A stretch of 60,784 bases of DNA from Bacteroidales bacterium (GTDB taxonomy: Bacteria > Bacteroidota > Bacteroidia > Bacteroidales > VadinHA17). The notes beneath the pieces were generated by a model. The model saw nothing but the letters and a program-made list of their open reading frames with translations. It did not search any database and was not told where the DNA came from. A program made the position numbers and the translations under genes. The DNA lies in contig JALHSP010000090.1 of assembly GCA_022865305.1 (NCBI GenBank), positions 1 through 60,784 of the forward strand, in the 5' to 3' direction. Positions 47,297 through 56,574 of the stretch are shown here, in pieces (position 1 is the first letter of the stretch; each line of letters starts with the position of its first letter).

Positions 47297-48589
47297 TTAT
47301 TTTTTCCAAATCACTCTTTGATAGATATCCCTCACATGTCTGGCTGAATTATCCCATTTAAGTCTTACAACTTCTTCTTTCCCGTTTTTAATAAACATTT
47401 TAGCCAGTGCCGGATAGTTCAGAATACCATAAATAGCATCTGCCATAGCATCAATATCCCAGAAATCTGTTTTTACAGCATGGGTAAGAATTTCAGATAC
47501 TCCCGACTGTTTACTGATAATAACAGGCACATTTGATTGCATTGCTTCGAGGGGAGATATTCCAAACGGCTCTGAAACCGATGGCATTATATAAACATCG
47601 CTCATGGACAGCATCGTGAAAACATCTTTTCCTCTGAGGAATCCTGTAAAGTGGAAACGATCAGTTATTTTCAGGTAAGCGGCTCTTCTCATCATTCTTC
47701 CCATCATATCACCCGATCCTGCCATAACAAATCTTACATCAGGCATTACCTTCAGCACCTTATGTGCTGCTTCAATAAAATATTCCGGGCCTTTTTGTAA
47801 TGTTATCCTGCCAAGAAATGTAACAACCTTTTCATCAAATCCTTTATTTATAGTAATATCTTCTGAGATATTTACAGGTTCCACTGCATTGTATACAGTT
47901 TCAACCTTATCAGGATCAATATTGTATTTATTGATAACAACATCTCTTGTGAGGTTACTGACTGTAATTATTTTAGACGCAGCATCCATGCCGTTCTTCT
48001 CAATCCTGTAAACGTCGGGATTGACATTGCCACCGCTTCTGTCAAAATCAGTTGCGTGTACATGAATTATAAGTGGCTTTCCTGACACTTCCATTGCAGC
48101 AATCCCTGCAGGATAGGCAAGCCAGTCATGCGCATGTATGATGTCAAACTCATTTTCTTCAGCAATTACAGAAGCGACTACTGAATATTTGTAGATTTCA
48201 TCTAAAAGGTTACCATTATATTTTCCCGAAAAATCGACCATCCCTCTGCTGTTTGACTGGATAAATAGCCGGTAGCCTGAAACTTCCGAACTGATAAGTC
48301 TCCAGAAATCTTCAGGATCAACATAAGGAACAATTTTCGAAGAGATTTCAATTTTTTCCAGAGGACTTCTGACCCCTTTATAATATATTTGTTTATATGC
48401 AACAGGGACTTTATTTGCGCCAATCAGCCTTACCACTCCCGGATCTTCATCTCCCCACGCTTTTGGTACTACAAATATTACTTCCAGGTCGTCCAGGGTT
48501 GTCATCCCTTTTGTCAGACCATAGCTGGCTGTTCCCAATCCGCCTGAAATGTGTGGCGGAAATTCCCATCCGAACATTAACACACGCAT
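47297..48589 (-). CDS. Family 4 glycosyltransferase of the glycogen cluster
   Basis: The 430-residue GT-B enzyme opens MRVLMFGWEFPPHISGG, with a glycine-rich acceptor loop, a DIIHAHDWLAYPAG motif and the donor-site E-x7-E in SEPFGISPLEAMQ (about residues 340-352). GT4 proteins beside GH57 and debranching genes are often alpha-glucan synthases or glucosyltransferases. That role here is inferred from context, because GT4 sequence alone does not give the donor. It is flanked by the debranching enzyme (15 bases) and GH57 (10 bases), so the four genes form one operon. Confidence 0.88.
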   Translation of the reverse strand: MRVLMFGWEFPPHISGGLGTASYGLTKGMTTLDDLEVIFVVPKAWGDEDPGVVRLIGANKVPVAYKQIYYKGVRSPLEKIEISSKIVPYVDPEDFWRLISSEVSGYRLFIQSNSRGMVDFSGKYNGNLLDEIYKYSVVASVIAEENEFDIIHAHDWLAYPAGIAAMEVSGKPLIIHVHATDFDRSGGNVNPDVYRIEKNGMDAASKIITVSNLTRDVVINKYNIDPDKVETVYNAVEPVNISEDITINKGFDEKVVTFLGRITLQKGPEYFIEAAHKVLKVMPDVRFVMAGSGDMMGRMMRRAAYLKITDRFHFTGFLRGKDVFTMLSMSDVYIMPSVSEPFGISPLEAMQSNVPVIISKQSGVSEILTHAVKTDFWDIDAMADAIYGILNYPALAKMFIKNGKEEVVRLKWDNSARHVRDIYQRVIWKK

Positions 48590-48604
48590 ATCCTACCAGT
48601 ATTA

Positions 48605-50551
48605 TTAATTTGCATATTTCGTTTCGAGCAGGTCGATTATTCTTAATACTTCACCCACGCTCCATGCCTGAGAAATAGCCCCACGAGGAGCATGAGGCGG
48701 GTCTCCGTCATGAATTTCTGACAGAGTACTTATACCATGCTCACCCATCACTTCTTCAAGTCCAAAAATAAGCTTCTTTACTTTATTTTCCCCTTGCTTT
48801 CCATATACTTTCAGCCACCCTTCACAGAATGGACCATATAACCATGGCCAGACGGTTCCCTGGTGATAGGCTTTATCCCTTTCCTCCTGGTTACCACAAT
48901 AAGTGCCTTTATAAAATTTATTGCCAGGCGATAGTGTTCTTAAACCTCTTGGCGTAACAAGTTCTTTATCAGCAATTTCTAATATTTTTCTCATTTGTTC
49001 CTTATCCAGCATGGAGAATGGCAAAGAAACAGCTATAACCATATTTGGTCTTACAAAATAGTTTTTCCCTTCTTCATCATTAACATAATCAGCCAGATAT
49101 CCAAGCTTGTCATTCCAGAAAAGCTCTATGAATGATTTTTTTATCAGCTCCGGGAGATTTTCAAATTCCTTTACAAACTTCTTGTCTTTTTCAATCCTTG
49201 CCATTTCGAGGGAAAAACAGATGGCATTATACCAGAGAGCATTGATCTCAACAGCATAGCCTCTTCTCTGAGTTACAGGAACACCATGTACCACAGCATC
49301 CATCCATGTTAGTGATTTCCCTGGAGCATCTGCATAGACAAGTCCATTATTTTCCATATGGATATTAAATGCGGTACCGTTTTTATAGGCAGCGAGGATG
49401 GATTTAGCAGCAATTCCGTATCTTTCCCAACAATCGGAACCTCCATTTTCAAGATACTGCTGAAGAGACCAGAAAAACCACATCGGGGCATCAACTGAAT
49501 TATATGCCAGACTCCCGCCTGAACCCAGATTCGGGAACAATCCATCTTTCATCCGGTTTACCTGGGTATCCAGCACCTCACTGTAAAGTGCCAGTTTATG
49601 CCTGGCAGATGCCAGTCCCGGAAGTGCAATAAATGTATCTCTTCCCCATGCCCCGAACCATGGATAACCTGCAATAATAAGGGTTCCTCCACCTCTCTTT
49701 TCTACAAATTGCTGGGCTGCATTTTTCAGGCAGTTGATAAAACTGTCTCTTGGTATTTTTCCCTCAACTGTTTTCGTAAATTTACCTTTAAATCCCGCAG
49801 GATTCTCTTCCCGTGTAGATGCTGACAAGACAATAACGTCTCCCTTCTTTGCCTCCAGTTCAAAAAATCCGGGTGTGAAAAGATCTTCAGAATAATCATA
49901 ACCTCTTTTTTGTTCCTCAAGGTACTCTACACCACGATACCAGTCAGGGACATGCACAAATCCTGCTTTTTTCGAAAACTGCAAATGCAATGAGGGAAAA
50001 CCTTCATACATCCTGGATTTTATACCGTTCCTGATTAATTCAATTTTTGTATTAGCCGCAAGATTTGCATGCGTAAGCTGGTGGATACTTCTGAATGCAA
50101 GAAACGGGCGTATCTGGAGTTTCATTTGTTCCTGGGCTTCCAGAACAGTATACCTGACAAGTAATTGCTCCTCATAATGAACAAGAAGCCTTTCCATTTT
50201 CAGTAAAACACCTCCTACCCTGTAAATCCTCATCGGGATTACTTCTGTTTCAAAGTCCTCAATATATTTATGCCCTTTGGGGCTGAAATAATCTCCCTTA
50301 TATTTTTTGATTCCTACGTTAAAACTTTGATTATTATTAATTACAGTAACATCGAGCGAAGAAAGAAGTACATATCTTCCTCCGCCAAGTTCATCCACCG
50401 GGCAAATGAGTAATCCATGGTATTTGCGTGTATTACATTCCACAAGAGTCGTCGATGCATAAGATCCTGCCCTGTTTGTCCTTATGATTTCCCTTCCAAG
50501 CGAATACTCAAGATTGACAATTTGACCCTTTTCGAACTTAATGTAACTCAT
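48605..50551 (-). CDS. Glycogen debranching enzyme (amylo-alpha-1,6-glucosidase type)
   Basis: This enzyme removes alpha-1,6 branch points left after phosphorylase trimming. The start at 50551 (648 residues) gives MSYIKFEKGQ. An upstream in-frame ATG at 50611 lies next to the promoter and is rejected. An N-terminal beta domain contains RAGSYASTTLVECNTRKYHGLL-type sequence. The C-terminal (alpha/alpha)6 part contains GYPWFGAWGRDTFIALPGL, the GDE/GH133 signature, and HQGTVWPWLYGPF. It is the first gene of the minus-strand glycogen operon, followed by the GT4, GH57 and fusion genes. Confidence 0.92.
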   Translation of the reverse strand: MSYIKFEKGQIVNLEYSLGREIIRTNRAGSYASTTLVECNTRKYHGLLICPVDELGGGRYVLLSSLDVTVINNNQSFNVGIKKYKGDYFSPKGHKYIEDFETEVIPMRIYRVGGVLLKMERLLVHYEEQLLVRYTVLEAQEQMKLQIRPFLAFRSIHQLTHANLAANTKIELIRNGIKSRMYEGFPSLHLQFSKKAGFVHVPDWYRGVEYLEEQKRGYDYSEDLFTPGFFELEAKKGDVIVLSASTREENPAGFKGKFTKTVEGKIPRDSFINCLKNAAQQFVEKRGGGTLIIAGYPWFGAWGRDTFIALPGLASARHKLALYSEVLDTQVNRMKDGLFPNLGSGGSLAYNSVDAPMWFFWSLQQYLENGGSDCWERYGIAAKSILAAYKNGTAFNIHMENNGLVYADAPGKSLTWMDAVVHGVPVTQRRGYAVEINALWYNAICFSLEMARIEKDKKFVKEFENLPELIKKSFIELFWNDKLGYLADYVNDEEGKNYFVRPNMVIAVSLPFSMLDKEQMRKILEIADKELVTPRGLRTLSPGNKFYKGTYCGNQEERDKAYHQGTVWPWLYGPFCEGWLKVYGKQGENKVKKLIFGLEEVMGEHGISTLSEIHDGDPPHAPRGAISQAWSVGEVLRIIDLLETKYAN

Positions 50552-50613
50552 ATAATTACAATTTTGTCTGACATAAAAAAGTTTTTTAATATAATACATA
50601 TTATTCAACATTG

Positions 50614-50621
50614 CAAACCTA
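50614..50621 (-). promoter_or_regulatory. Candidate -7 element of the glycogen operon
   Basis: On the minus strand TAGGTTTG matches TAnnTTTG. Transcription would begin near 50607, 56 bases before the chosen ATG at 50551. This supports that start over the one at 50611. Confidence 0.5.
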
Positions 50622-50682
50622 TATTCCCGGAAGCTTAAAAACTATTAAATCCTGTAAAAGCACTGCCGGATAAAAAAAAGAA

Positions 50683-50690
50683 TAACTTTG
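50683..50690 (+). promoter_or_regulatory. Candidate -7 element of the TlpA-like pair
   Basis: TAACTTTG matches TAnnTTTG, 43 bases upstream of the first lipoprotein ATG. No clear -33 TTTG is present. Confidence 0.4.
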
Positions 50691-50732
50691 CAGTTCAATA
50701 ATTCATAATAGTCTTTACTAACGTTTTGCTCA

Positions 50733-51899
50733 ATGAATAATAAGCTTATTATTTTTATTCTTGCTACAATGATTGTTGCAGGATGCAAAAATAACATAAT
50801 TGAAATAACCGGCAAACTCGAAAATCCCCAAAATGAAGAATACATATATCTCGATGAACTTAAATCAACCGAACTTATAACTGTGGATTCTGCCATAGTT
50901 TCAGAGGATGGGGCCTTTAATTTTAAAAGAAAAGTCGAATTCCCTTCATTCTATCTTTTGAAGATAAATGAAACTAATTTTCTTACTATGCTTCTTGAAC
51001 CCGGACAAAAAATCAATCTGAATGCTCATCATGATTCTTTGAATTATCCCGTCTCTGTTTCAGGATCTGAAGGAACTAAACTAATGGTCGAATACAATAA
51101 AACCCTGAAAAAAACAATTGATCAGTTAAAGGGATTGCGTGAGATTTATATCCGGTATCTGGGCACTCCTGAATTGCCTTCTATTATGGACAGCCTTGAC
51201 AGCCTGGCACAAACATATCTGAATGCAATAAATGCATACACAAAGAAATATATTGATGATAACCTGACCTCCCTGGTTAGTCTTGTTGCTCTTTATCAGC
51301 AGGTAGCTCCCGGAGAATATATTCTTCATCCTGAAAAGGATATTAAGTATTTTGTAAAAGTAGACTCATCAATGTCTCTCCTTTATCCGGATTACGAACC
51401 AGCTATTTCACTACATGAACAGGTACAGGAATTAATTTCGGATGTCAGGGCCCAGGATTTAATTTCTCCAATCTCACAGGTAGGAATGGAAGCTCCGGAG
51501 ATATCACTTCCCAATCCACAGGGAGATACTAATAAGTTATCATCCACGAGAGGATCGGTAGTTTTGCTTGATTTCTGGGCATCGTGGTGCACCCCCTGCA
51601 GACGGCAAAATCCAACTCTTGTTAAAGTCTATGACCTTTATCATAAGTATGGATTCCAGATCTACCAGGTATCGCTCGATAAAACCAGGGAAGCATGGTT
51701 AAAGGGCATCCAGAATGACCATCTGGAGAAATGGATCCATGTAAGTGATGTAAAATACTGGAATTCTGTTGTTGTTCCGATTTACAGCATTGAAAGCATT
51801 CCATTCAATTTTCTCCTGGATAAGGAAGGCAGGATAATTGCATCAAACCTCAGGGGAGAAATGTTACAAAAAAAACTTGATGAACTGTTTAATAAATAA
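50733..51899 (+). CDS. TlpA-like thiol-disulfide lipoprotein with DUF4369-like domain
   Basis: The 388-residue product has a signal peptide and lipobox (IVAGC, Cys18), an N-terminal DUF4369-like beta domain (about residues 20-130), a helical linker, and a C-terminal thioredoxin-like domain (about 245-388). The active site is FWASWCTPC, Cys286 and Cys289. Such proteins keep cysteines reduced in the periplasm, for example for cytochrome c maturation or repair. It is the first of two tandem paralogues. The second gene starts 34 bases after its stop. Partner proteins are not in the window. Confidence 0.9.
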   Translation: MNNKLIIFILATMIVAGCKNNIIEITGKLENPQNEEYIYLDELKSTELITVDSAIVSEDGAFNFKRKVEFPSFYLLKINETNFLTMLLEPGQKINLNAHHDSLNYPVSVSGSEGTKLMVEYNKTLKKTIDQLKGLREIYIRYLGTPELPSIMDSLDSLAQTYLNAINAYTKKYIDDNLTSLVSLVALYQQVAPGEYILHPEKDIKYFVKVDSSMSLLYPDYEPAISLHEQVQELISDVRAQDLISPISQVGMEAPEISLPNPQGDTNKLSSTRGSVVLLDFWASWCTPCRRQNPTLVKVYDLYHKYGFQIYQVSLDKTREAWLKGIQNDHLEKWIHVSDVKYWNSVVVPIYSIESIPFNFLLDKEGRIIASNLRGEMLQKKLDELFNK

Positions 51900-51932
51900 A
51901 CTAAATCAATATTTAAAAGGAAAATACCTTCA

Positions 51933-53096
51933 TTGATGAAAAAATATCTGATACTTCTGTTTCTTATTTTGATCAGCTCGGCCTGCAGGAAAAACAATCT
52001 TTTCACTGTGAGCGGTACCGTAAAAGAAAACATCCAGAAATACATCTATATCCAAAAGGTTGATATCAATACAACTGTTCTGATCGATTCTTCCATAATC
52101 GACAAGAAAGGCAGCTTCAGATTCAGAGTAAAAACAACAGAGCCTGATTTCTACCAGGTTGGTTATTCTGATAAAGATTTTGTGACTCTTCTGGCTGAAC
52201 CCGGAGAAAAGATTCAGCTTGCTTTTAATGGGCACAACCTCTCTGATAATTACACCATTTCAGGATCGAAAGGTTCTGAGCTGGTTCAGATCCTTGACCT
52301 TCAGCTTATTAAAACAAAAAGCAAACTTGATTCTTTAAGTACTGCTTATGAAAGAGCTGGTACAGAACCAGATCCTGAAGTAAAAAGACCTCTTCTGGAA
52401 CAGGAGTACCTGAATCTTCTAAAAGAGCAACGAAAATTTAATATCGTATTCATTATTAATAATATAAACTCGCTGGCTTCAATTAAGGCACTTTACCAGA
52501 GAATAAACGACCAGACATATGTGCTTTATGAAACTCGCGATCTTCAGTATCTTAAGATTGTTTCAGATTCCTTAAAACGTCACTATCCTGATTCAAGGCA
52601 TACAAAAGCCCTGGTAAGTGATTTCGAAAAAGAAATGAATCAGCTAAATGCAAGGCAGCTTCAGCAAATTACGAGTACTCTCCCTGAAACAAAACTGGAT
52701 CCTGATTTAAAAGATATTAACGGAAAAAGAATTGCTTTGTCGTCACTAAGGGGGAAATATGTTCTGCTTGCATTCTGGTCGTCAGAATCGAGAGATTGCG
52801 TTTCGGAAAATTTCCAGCTGAAAGAATTTTACAAAACCTACAACAGAAAGGGATTTGAAATTTACCAGATCAGTCTTGATGAAGACGAATCTAAATGGAA
52901 AACCGCAGTAAAGTTTGATGAACTGCCATGGATAAGCACAAGGGAAGACAATCCGGCTGATCCTGAAAATGCCAGACTTTTTAACGTAAAAGTCCTTCCG
53001 ACTAATTATCTTTTCGATAAACAGGGTAAAATAGTTGCATCAAACCTTCATGGCAAATCTTTACAGTTAAAATTGGAGCAGTTATTCACTAACTAA
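51933..53096 (+). CDS. TlpA-like lipoprotein paralogue lacking the CxxC motif
   Basis: The 387-residue protein has the same layout as its neighbour: signal peptide and lipobox (ISSAC), DUF4369-like domain, linker, and thioredoxin fold. In the active-site position it reads FWSSESRDC, with the first Cys replaced by Ser and only Cys289 kept. The fold is otherwise well preserved, including the cis-proline loop (LPTNYLFDKQGKIVASNL). Without the N-terminal nucleophile it cannot form the usual disulfide, so it probably has a binding or modified role. It follows the intact paralogue by 34 bases and precedes the LpxH-like gene by 8. Confidence 0.85.
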   Translation: MMKKYLILLFLILISSACRKNNLFTVSGTVKENIQKYIYIQKVDINTTVLIDSSIIDKKGSFRFRVKTTEPDFYQVGYSDKDFVTLLAEPGEKIQLAFNGHNLSDNYTISGSKGSELVQILDLQLIKTKSKLDSLSTAYERAGTEPDPEVKRPLLEQEYLNLLKEQRKFNIVFIINNINSLASIKALYQRINDQTYVLYETRDLQYLKIVSDSLKRHYPDSRHTKALVSDFEKEMNQLNARQLQQITSTLPETKLDPDLKDINGKRIALSSLRGKYVLLAFWSSESRDCVSENFQLKEFYKTYNRKGFEIYQISLDEDESKWKTAVKFDELPWISTREDNPADPENARLFNVKVLPTNYLFDKQGKIVASNLHGKSLQLKLEQLFTN

Positions 53097-53104
53097 TTTT
53101 TATT

Positions 53105-53851
53105 TTGGCACAACCGGGTAAAATATTTTTTGCTTCAGATTTTCACCTGGGTCTAAAGACCGGCTTACACCCCTTAGAGAGGGAAAAAAAAGTAGTTGCC
53201 TGGCTTAATTCTATAACTCCATTCGCGGAAGAGATATACCTTATAGGGGATATATTTGATTTCTGGTGGGAATATAAGCTTGTTGTTCCGCGCGGATTTA
53301 CGAGGTTCCTGGGAACAATCGCTTCAATAACCGATTCAGGCATTCCGGTCCATTTTTTCACCGGAAACCACGATATGTGGATTAAAGATTATCTGTCAAC
53401 TGAATGCGGGATGATAATACATACCGGCCCATTATCCACTACTTTTAACGGCAAAAAATTTCATCTCGCCCATGGAGAAGGACTTGGTTTAACAAATCCA
53501 TGGTATAAGATACTTCTTTCCGTATTCCGCAATAAACCGGCACGGATATTTTATTCAGCTATTCACCCTTCTATTGGTGTAGGTATCGGTCATGGCTGGT
53601 CTCTAAGCTCCAGACTTGCAAAAGGCATATCACGGGATTTCCAGGGTGAGGATAAAGAGGACCTGATAAGGTATGCCAAAACCTTCCCGGATGATGAAAA
53701 AATTGATTATTTTATATTTGGTCACCGCCATCTGGTAAAAACTATCAAACTGAAGAGCGGCACGGAAATTATTTTTCTGGGCGACTGGATTAAAAATGCC
53801 AGTTATGCCGAATGGGATGGCAATACACTTTCTCTTAAACTGTTATCTTAG
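53105..53851 (+). CDS. lpxH: LpxH-like UDP-2,3-diacylglucosamine hydrolase
   Basis: LpxH makes lipid X, an early step of lipid A synthesis. The 248-residue metallophosphoesterase has all five motifs: FASDFHLG, IGDIFDFWW, FTGNHDMW, HLAHGEG and FGHRHLV. The DIFDFWWEY form fits LpxH of Bacteroidota. It starts with TTG at 53105, as no in-frame ATG precedes the first motif. It is 8 bases after the second TlpA-like gene. Its stop overlaps the convergent SiaB-like gene by four bases. Confidence 0.88.
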   Translation: MAQPGKIFFASDFHLGLKTGLHPLEREKKVVAWLNSITPFAEEIYLIGDIFDFWWEYKLVVPRGFTRFLGTIASITDSGIPVHFFTGNHDMWIKDYLSTECGMIIHTGPLSTTFNGKKFHLAHGEGLGLTNPWYKILLSVFRNKPARIFYSAIHPSIGVGIGHGWSLSSRLAKGISRDFQGEDKEDLIRYAKTFPDDEKIDYFIFGHRHLVKTIKLKSGTEIIFLGDWIKNASYAEWDGNTLSLKLLS

Positions 53852-54963
53852 CTGATCCTGTCTTCAACCTTTACAGTAAGAGTATAATACGTATAGATTT
53901 CATTAATCCTATCGAACTGGTAAATCAGTTTGTTGCCTGATTTCCTTGCCATTTCGATTAGCCCCATATTACCGGTACTGTCAGAACCTGAGGTTTGCTC
54001 CGACAGTGATTTCCTGAAAAATGCTTTCAGACCAACTTTGTCATACTGGTTAATTGTATCAATTTTCTCTTTCAGCTCGTCAACCCTGGTATTAAGGATC
54101 AGATTGCCTGTCGTAACCGAGTAGATCTTATTCTCAAATCTGATCATAGCAACCGGCATTCCGAATTTTTCTTCGGGATCACGTCCCGGACTAAACTTAG
54201 CAACATTTTCAATTATCTCAACCAGAATGCTAAATACTCTCCGGCGCACACTTGATACAATCTCATCTTCTGTAAGTTTGGTTTCTGTAAATGAAAGAAC
54301 TTCTTTTCCGACATCAGAGGTTATATGTCCGGACCAGATCAGATAGACCTTGTTTTCAGCCATCAGCCTTTCGAGTTGTTCAACAGTCTTGGCGCGAAAT
54401 GGCTTTTCATTCTCTCCTATAGGAATTCCAATGCCCTCTGAGTCAACTGTTTTGCTCAGGATAAAATAATAGTTATCATTATCCAGGTTAACAAAGTCGT
54501 AATCAAGTTTATTGCCTGTTTTCTTCGCCATTTCAATCAGCCCCAATCCCGCACCGCCCTTGCTGCTGAACTCGGAAGTGCTTAGCATATGCCTGTAAAC
54601 ACTTCTTATCTCTTCTGTTTCAAGATTATTGATCTCATCAAGTCTTCTTTTAAGATCATCAATATTGGATGAAGAAATAACATTTCCCGTCGTAACTGTA
54701 TAACCTCTGTTGAGTTTGGAATAAACGACCAGCGACATATTTGCGTGGAGGTTATTGTCACTGTGCCTGGAGACATTCTGAAGGCTTTCAAGTACAAACA
54801 TGAAGAGTCTTTTTCTCCCGACAAATCCAAATTCTGAATTCTCCATCTCTTTTTCGAGAAGCATGAGAAGAGGTATAGAATTATCTCTGGTGACAACACC
54901 TCTGTACACAAACATCAGGCGTTCTTTCATCATCTTATCTCGAATCCGATGTGTAAGATCCAT
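53848..54963 (-). CDS. Protein with two tandem SiaB-like (GHKL kinase) domains
   Basis: The 371-residue protein consists of two homologous halves of about 180 residues each. Both have the features of SiaB-family kinases: an N-box-like helix (ESLQNVSRHSD at 59-69, and EIIENVAKFSPG at 249-260), a YTVTTGNVI / YSVTTGNLI strand pair, and a G-rich box (GGAGLGLIEMAKKTG at 136-150, and GNMGLIEMARKSG at 331-343). SiaB-type proteins phosphorylate an anti-sigma-antagonist-like partner in signalling. Usually one domain is present, so this is a duplication or fusion. No partner (SiaC-like) gene is seen nearby. Function is inferred only from domain similarity. Confidence 0.7.
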   Translation of the reverse strand: MDLTHRIRDKMMKERLMFVYRGVVTRDNSIPLLMLLEKEMENSEFGFVGRKRLFMFVLESLQNVSRHSDNNLHANMSLVVYSKLNRGYTVTTGNVISSSNIDDLKRRLDEINNLETEEIRSVYRHMLSTSEFSSKGGAGLGLIEMAKKTGNKLDYDFVNLDNDNYYFILSKTVDSEGIGIPIGENEKPFRAKTVEQLERLMAENKVYLIWSGHITSDVGKEVLSFTETKLTEDEIVSSVRRRVFSILVEIIENVAKFSPGRDPEEKFGMPVAMIRFENKIYSVTTGNLILNTRVDELKEKIDTINQYDKVGLKAFFRKSLSEQTSGSDSTGNMGLIEMARKSGNKLIYQFDRINEIYTYYTLTVKVEDRIS

Positions 54964-55192
54964 GTAAAAAAGAAGATCAGGTTTGTTCTAAAGTCCATAA
55001 AATTAAAAAAAATCGACAACTCTGCAAAAAACAAAAACAGTAAAAGCCACTATTTGTACAACACATTGAATTACAATCTTTTTCTGTTTGAAAGTCAGAA
55101 ATGTTGCCATTACCATTTAAAACCCATGCACATTATCAGTTATTTTTTCTACCTTGTTCGCTATAAGTGCAGGGTAAAAAAGGGATTTTCAA

Positions 55193-56500
55193 ATGTTTTC
55201 AAGGTTTTTAAAATATATTATTCCACCTTTTGTTTACAGGGTGTTCTTCAGACGGATTTTTTATTCAAATCTGAAAAAAGTACCTCTTGAGAAACCACTC
55301 CTTTTTGTCGGCAACCATCAGAATTCCTTCACGGACGGGATGCTTGTGGGATCGTACCTGCCTCAGCCGATACATTTCACGATGAGGGCTGATATGTTCA
55401 GGAATCCTGTAGCCAGGTTTTGTCTTCATGAGCTGAATGTGTCGCCTGTTTACAGGATTGAGGAGGGTTTAGAAAATGTGCACAAGAATCTTGAATCTTT
55501 TACCGCCATATATGATATACTGCGGAAAAACGGGAATTTTATAATGTTCTCCGAAGGGGTTTGTATCCAGGAGAAGCGCCTTCATAAACTTAGGAAAGGA
55601 ACAGCCAGGCTCGCTTTCGGTGCTGAAGAAAAATTTGGTCTGGATGTTCATATTGTTCCGGTTGGAATTAATTATACCTATCCGGCAAGTTTCCGGAAAG
55701 AGGTGATGATAAATTTCCATGATTCTTTCAGTATCAGGGAGCTCAAAGATATTTACATAGCTCATCCTGCAAAAGCCCTGCTTTCATTTAATGAAAAATG
55801 TTATGCAGGCCTTCTGAAAGAAGTTATCATAGTTGAAGATCCGAAAAACGACTGGCTTGCTGAACAGCTCCTGGTGATGGCCCGGCATGACATGGTTCTC
55901 CCTTTCTTTAAATGGTTTTTCAAAAACGACGACAGGAGAATGATGGAAAAAATCCTGACTGAGAAAACCAACTATCTTTCAAAAACATCACCTGAAGAGA
56001 CTGAATTACTTAATGGTAAGGTTAAAGAATATGCCGGTCTACTCTCTTCAAACGGGCTGAAGGATGAAAATGTGGCAAGAAAACTTGATTGGGGCTGGTT
56101 AAGATATTTCGCACTTATTGCAGGATTTCCTCTGGTCCTTGCAGGATTTCTGAGCAATCTGATACCTTTTATCGTTCCCAGGTCGATCTGCAACAGGTTA
56201 ATCAAAGATCCAAGGTTTTACAGTTCTGCCTATATAGGTTCCGGAACAGTTCTTTACCTCATTTATTTCCCACTTGTGCTTATACTTCTGTCTGTATTTT
56301 TAGGATTGACCGGATTTCTTCTCGGATTACTGGTACCAGTGACCGGGTACCTTGTGCTTTTTTACCAGGAAATATTCCGGGAACGCCTGAATACACTCCG
56401 TTTCAGCATAAAATCACTTACAAATAAATCCTTAATAACCGATTTAGAAAATCGTCGTAAGGAAATTCATATGGTCCTGGAAAATATTAAGGTTGTTTAA
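55193..56500 (+). CDS. PlsC-like acyltransferase with C-terminal membrane segments
   Basis: The 435-residue protein has an acyltransferase domain with the motif VGNHQNSFTDGM (NHxxxxD form, about residues 40-51) and the later FSEGVCIQEKRLHKLRKGTAR, which matches the substrate-binding EGxR-type block. A helical region follows, and three or more hydrophobic segments near residues 290-390, so it is membrane-associated. It probably acylates a lysophospholipid or lipid A precursor; the acceptor is unknown. It stands alone after a 229-base AT-rich spacer, in which I see nothing convincing. Confidence 0.88.
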   Translation: MFSRFLKYIIPPFVYRVFFRRIFYSNLKKVPLEKPLLFVGNHQNSFTDGMLVGSYLPQPIHFTMRADMFRNPVARFCLHELNVSPVYRIEEGLENVHKNLESFTAIYDILRKNGNFIMFSEGVCIQEKRLHKLRKGTARLAFGAEEKFGLDVHIVPVGINYTYPASFRKEVMINFHDSFSIRELKDIYIAHPAKALLSFNEKCYAGLLKEVIIVEDPKNDWLAEQLLVMARHDMVLPFFKWFFKNDDRRMMEKILTEKTNYLSKTSPEETELLNGKVKEYAGLLSSNGLKDENVARKLDWGWLRYFALIAGFPLVLAGFLSNLIPFIVPRSICNRLIKDPRFYSSAYIGSGTVLYLIYFPLVLILLSVFLGLTGFLLGLLVPVTGYLVLFYQEIFRERLNTLRFSIKSLTNKSLITDLENRRKEIHMVLENIKVV

Positions 56501-56574
56501 AATCTTTCTTTAGATCCCATCCTTTAATTAAGATGAGGTATCATCTGGGTGAGCGAAGCCGAACCCAGACGAAC

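Noticed and set aside
50551-50611. Longer start for the debranching enzyme
   Set aside because: The -7 element at 50614-50621 places the transcript start near 50607, so a 50611 ATG would not be translated.
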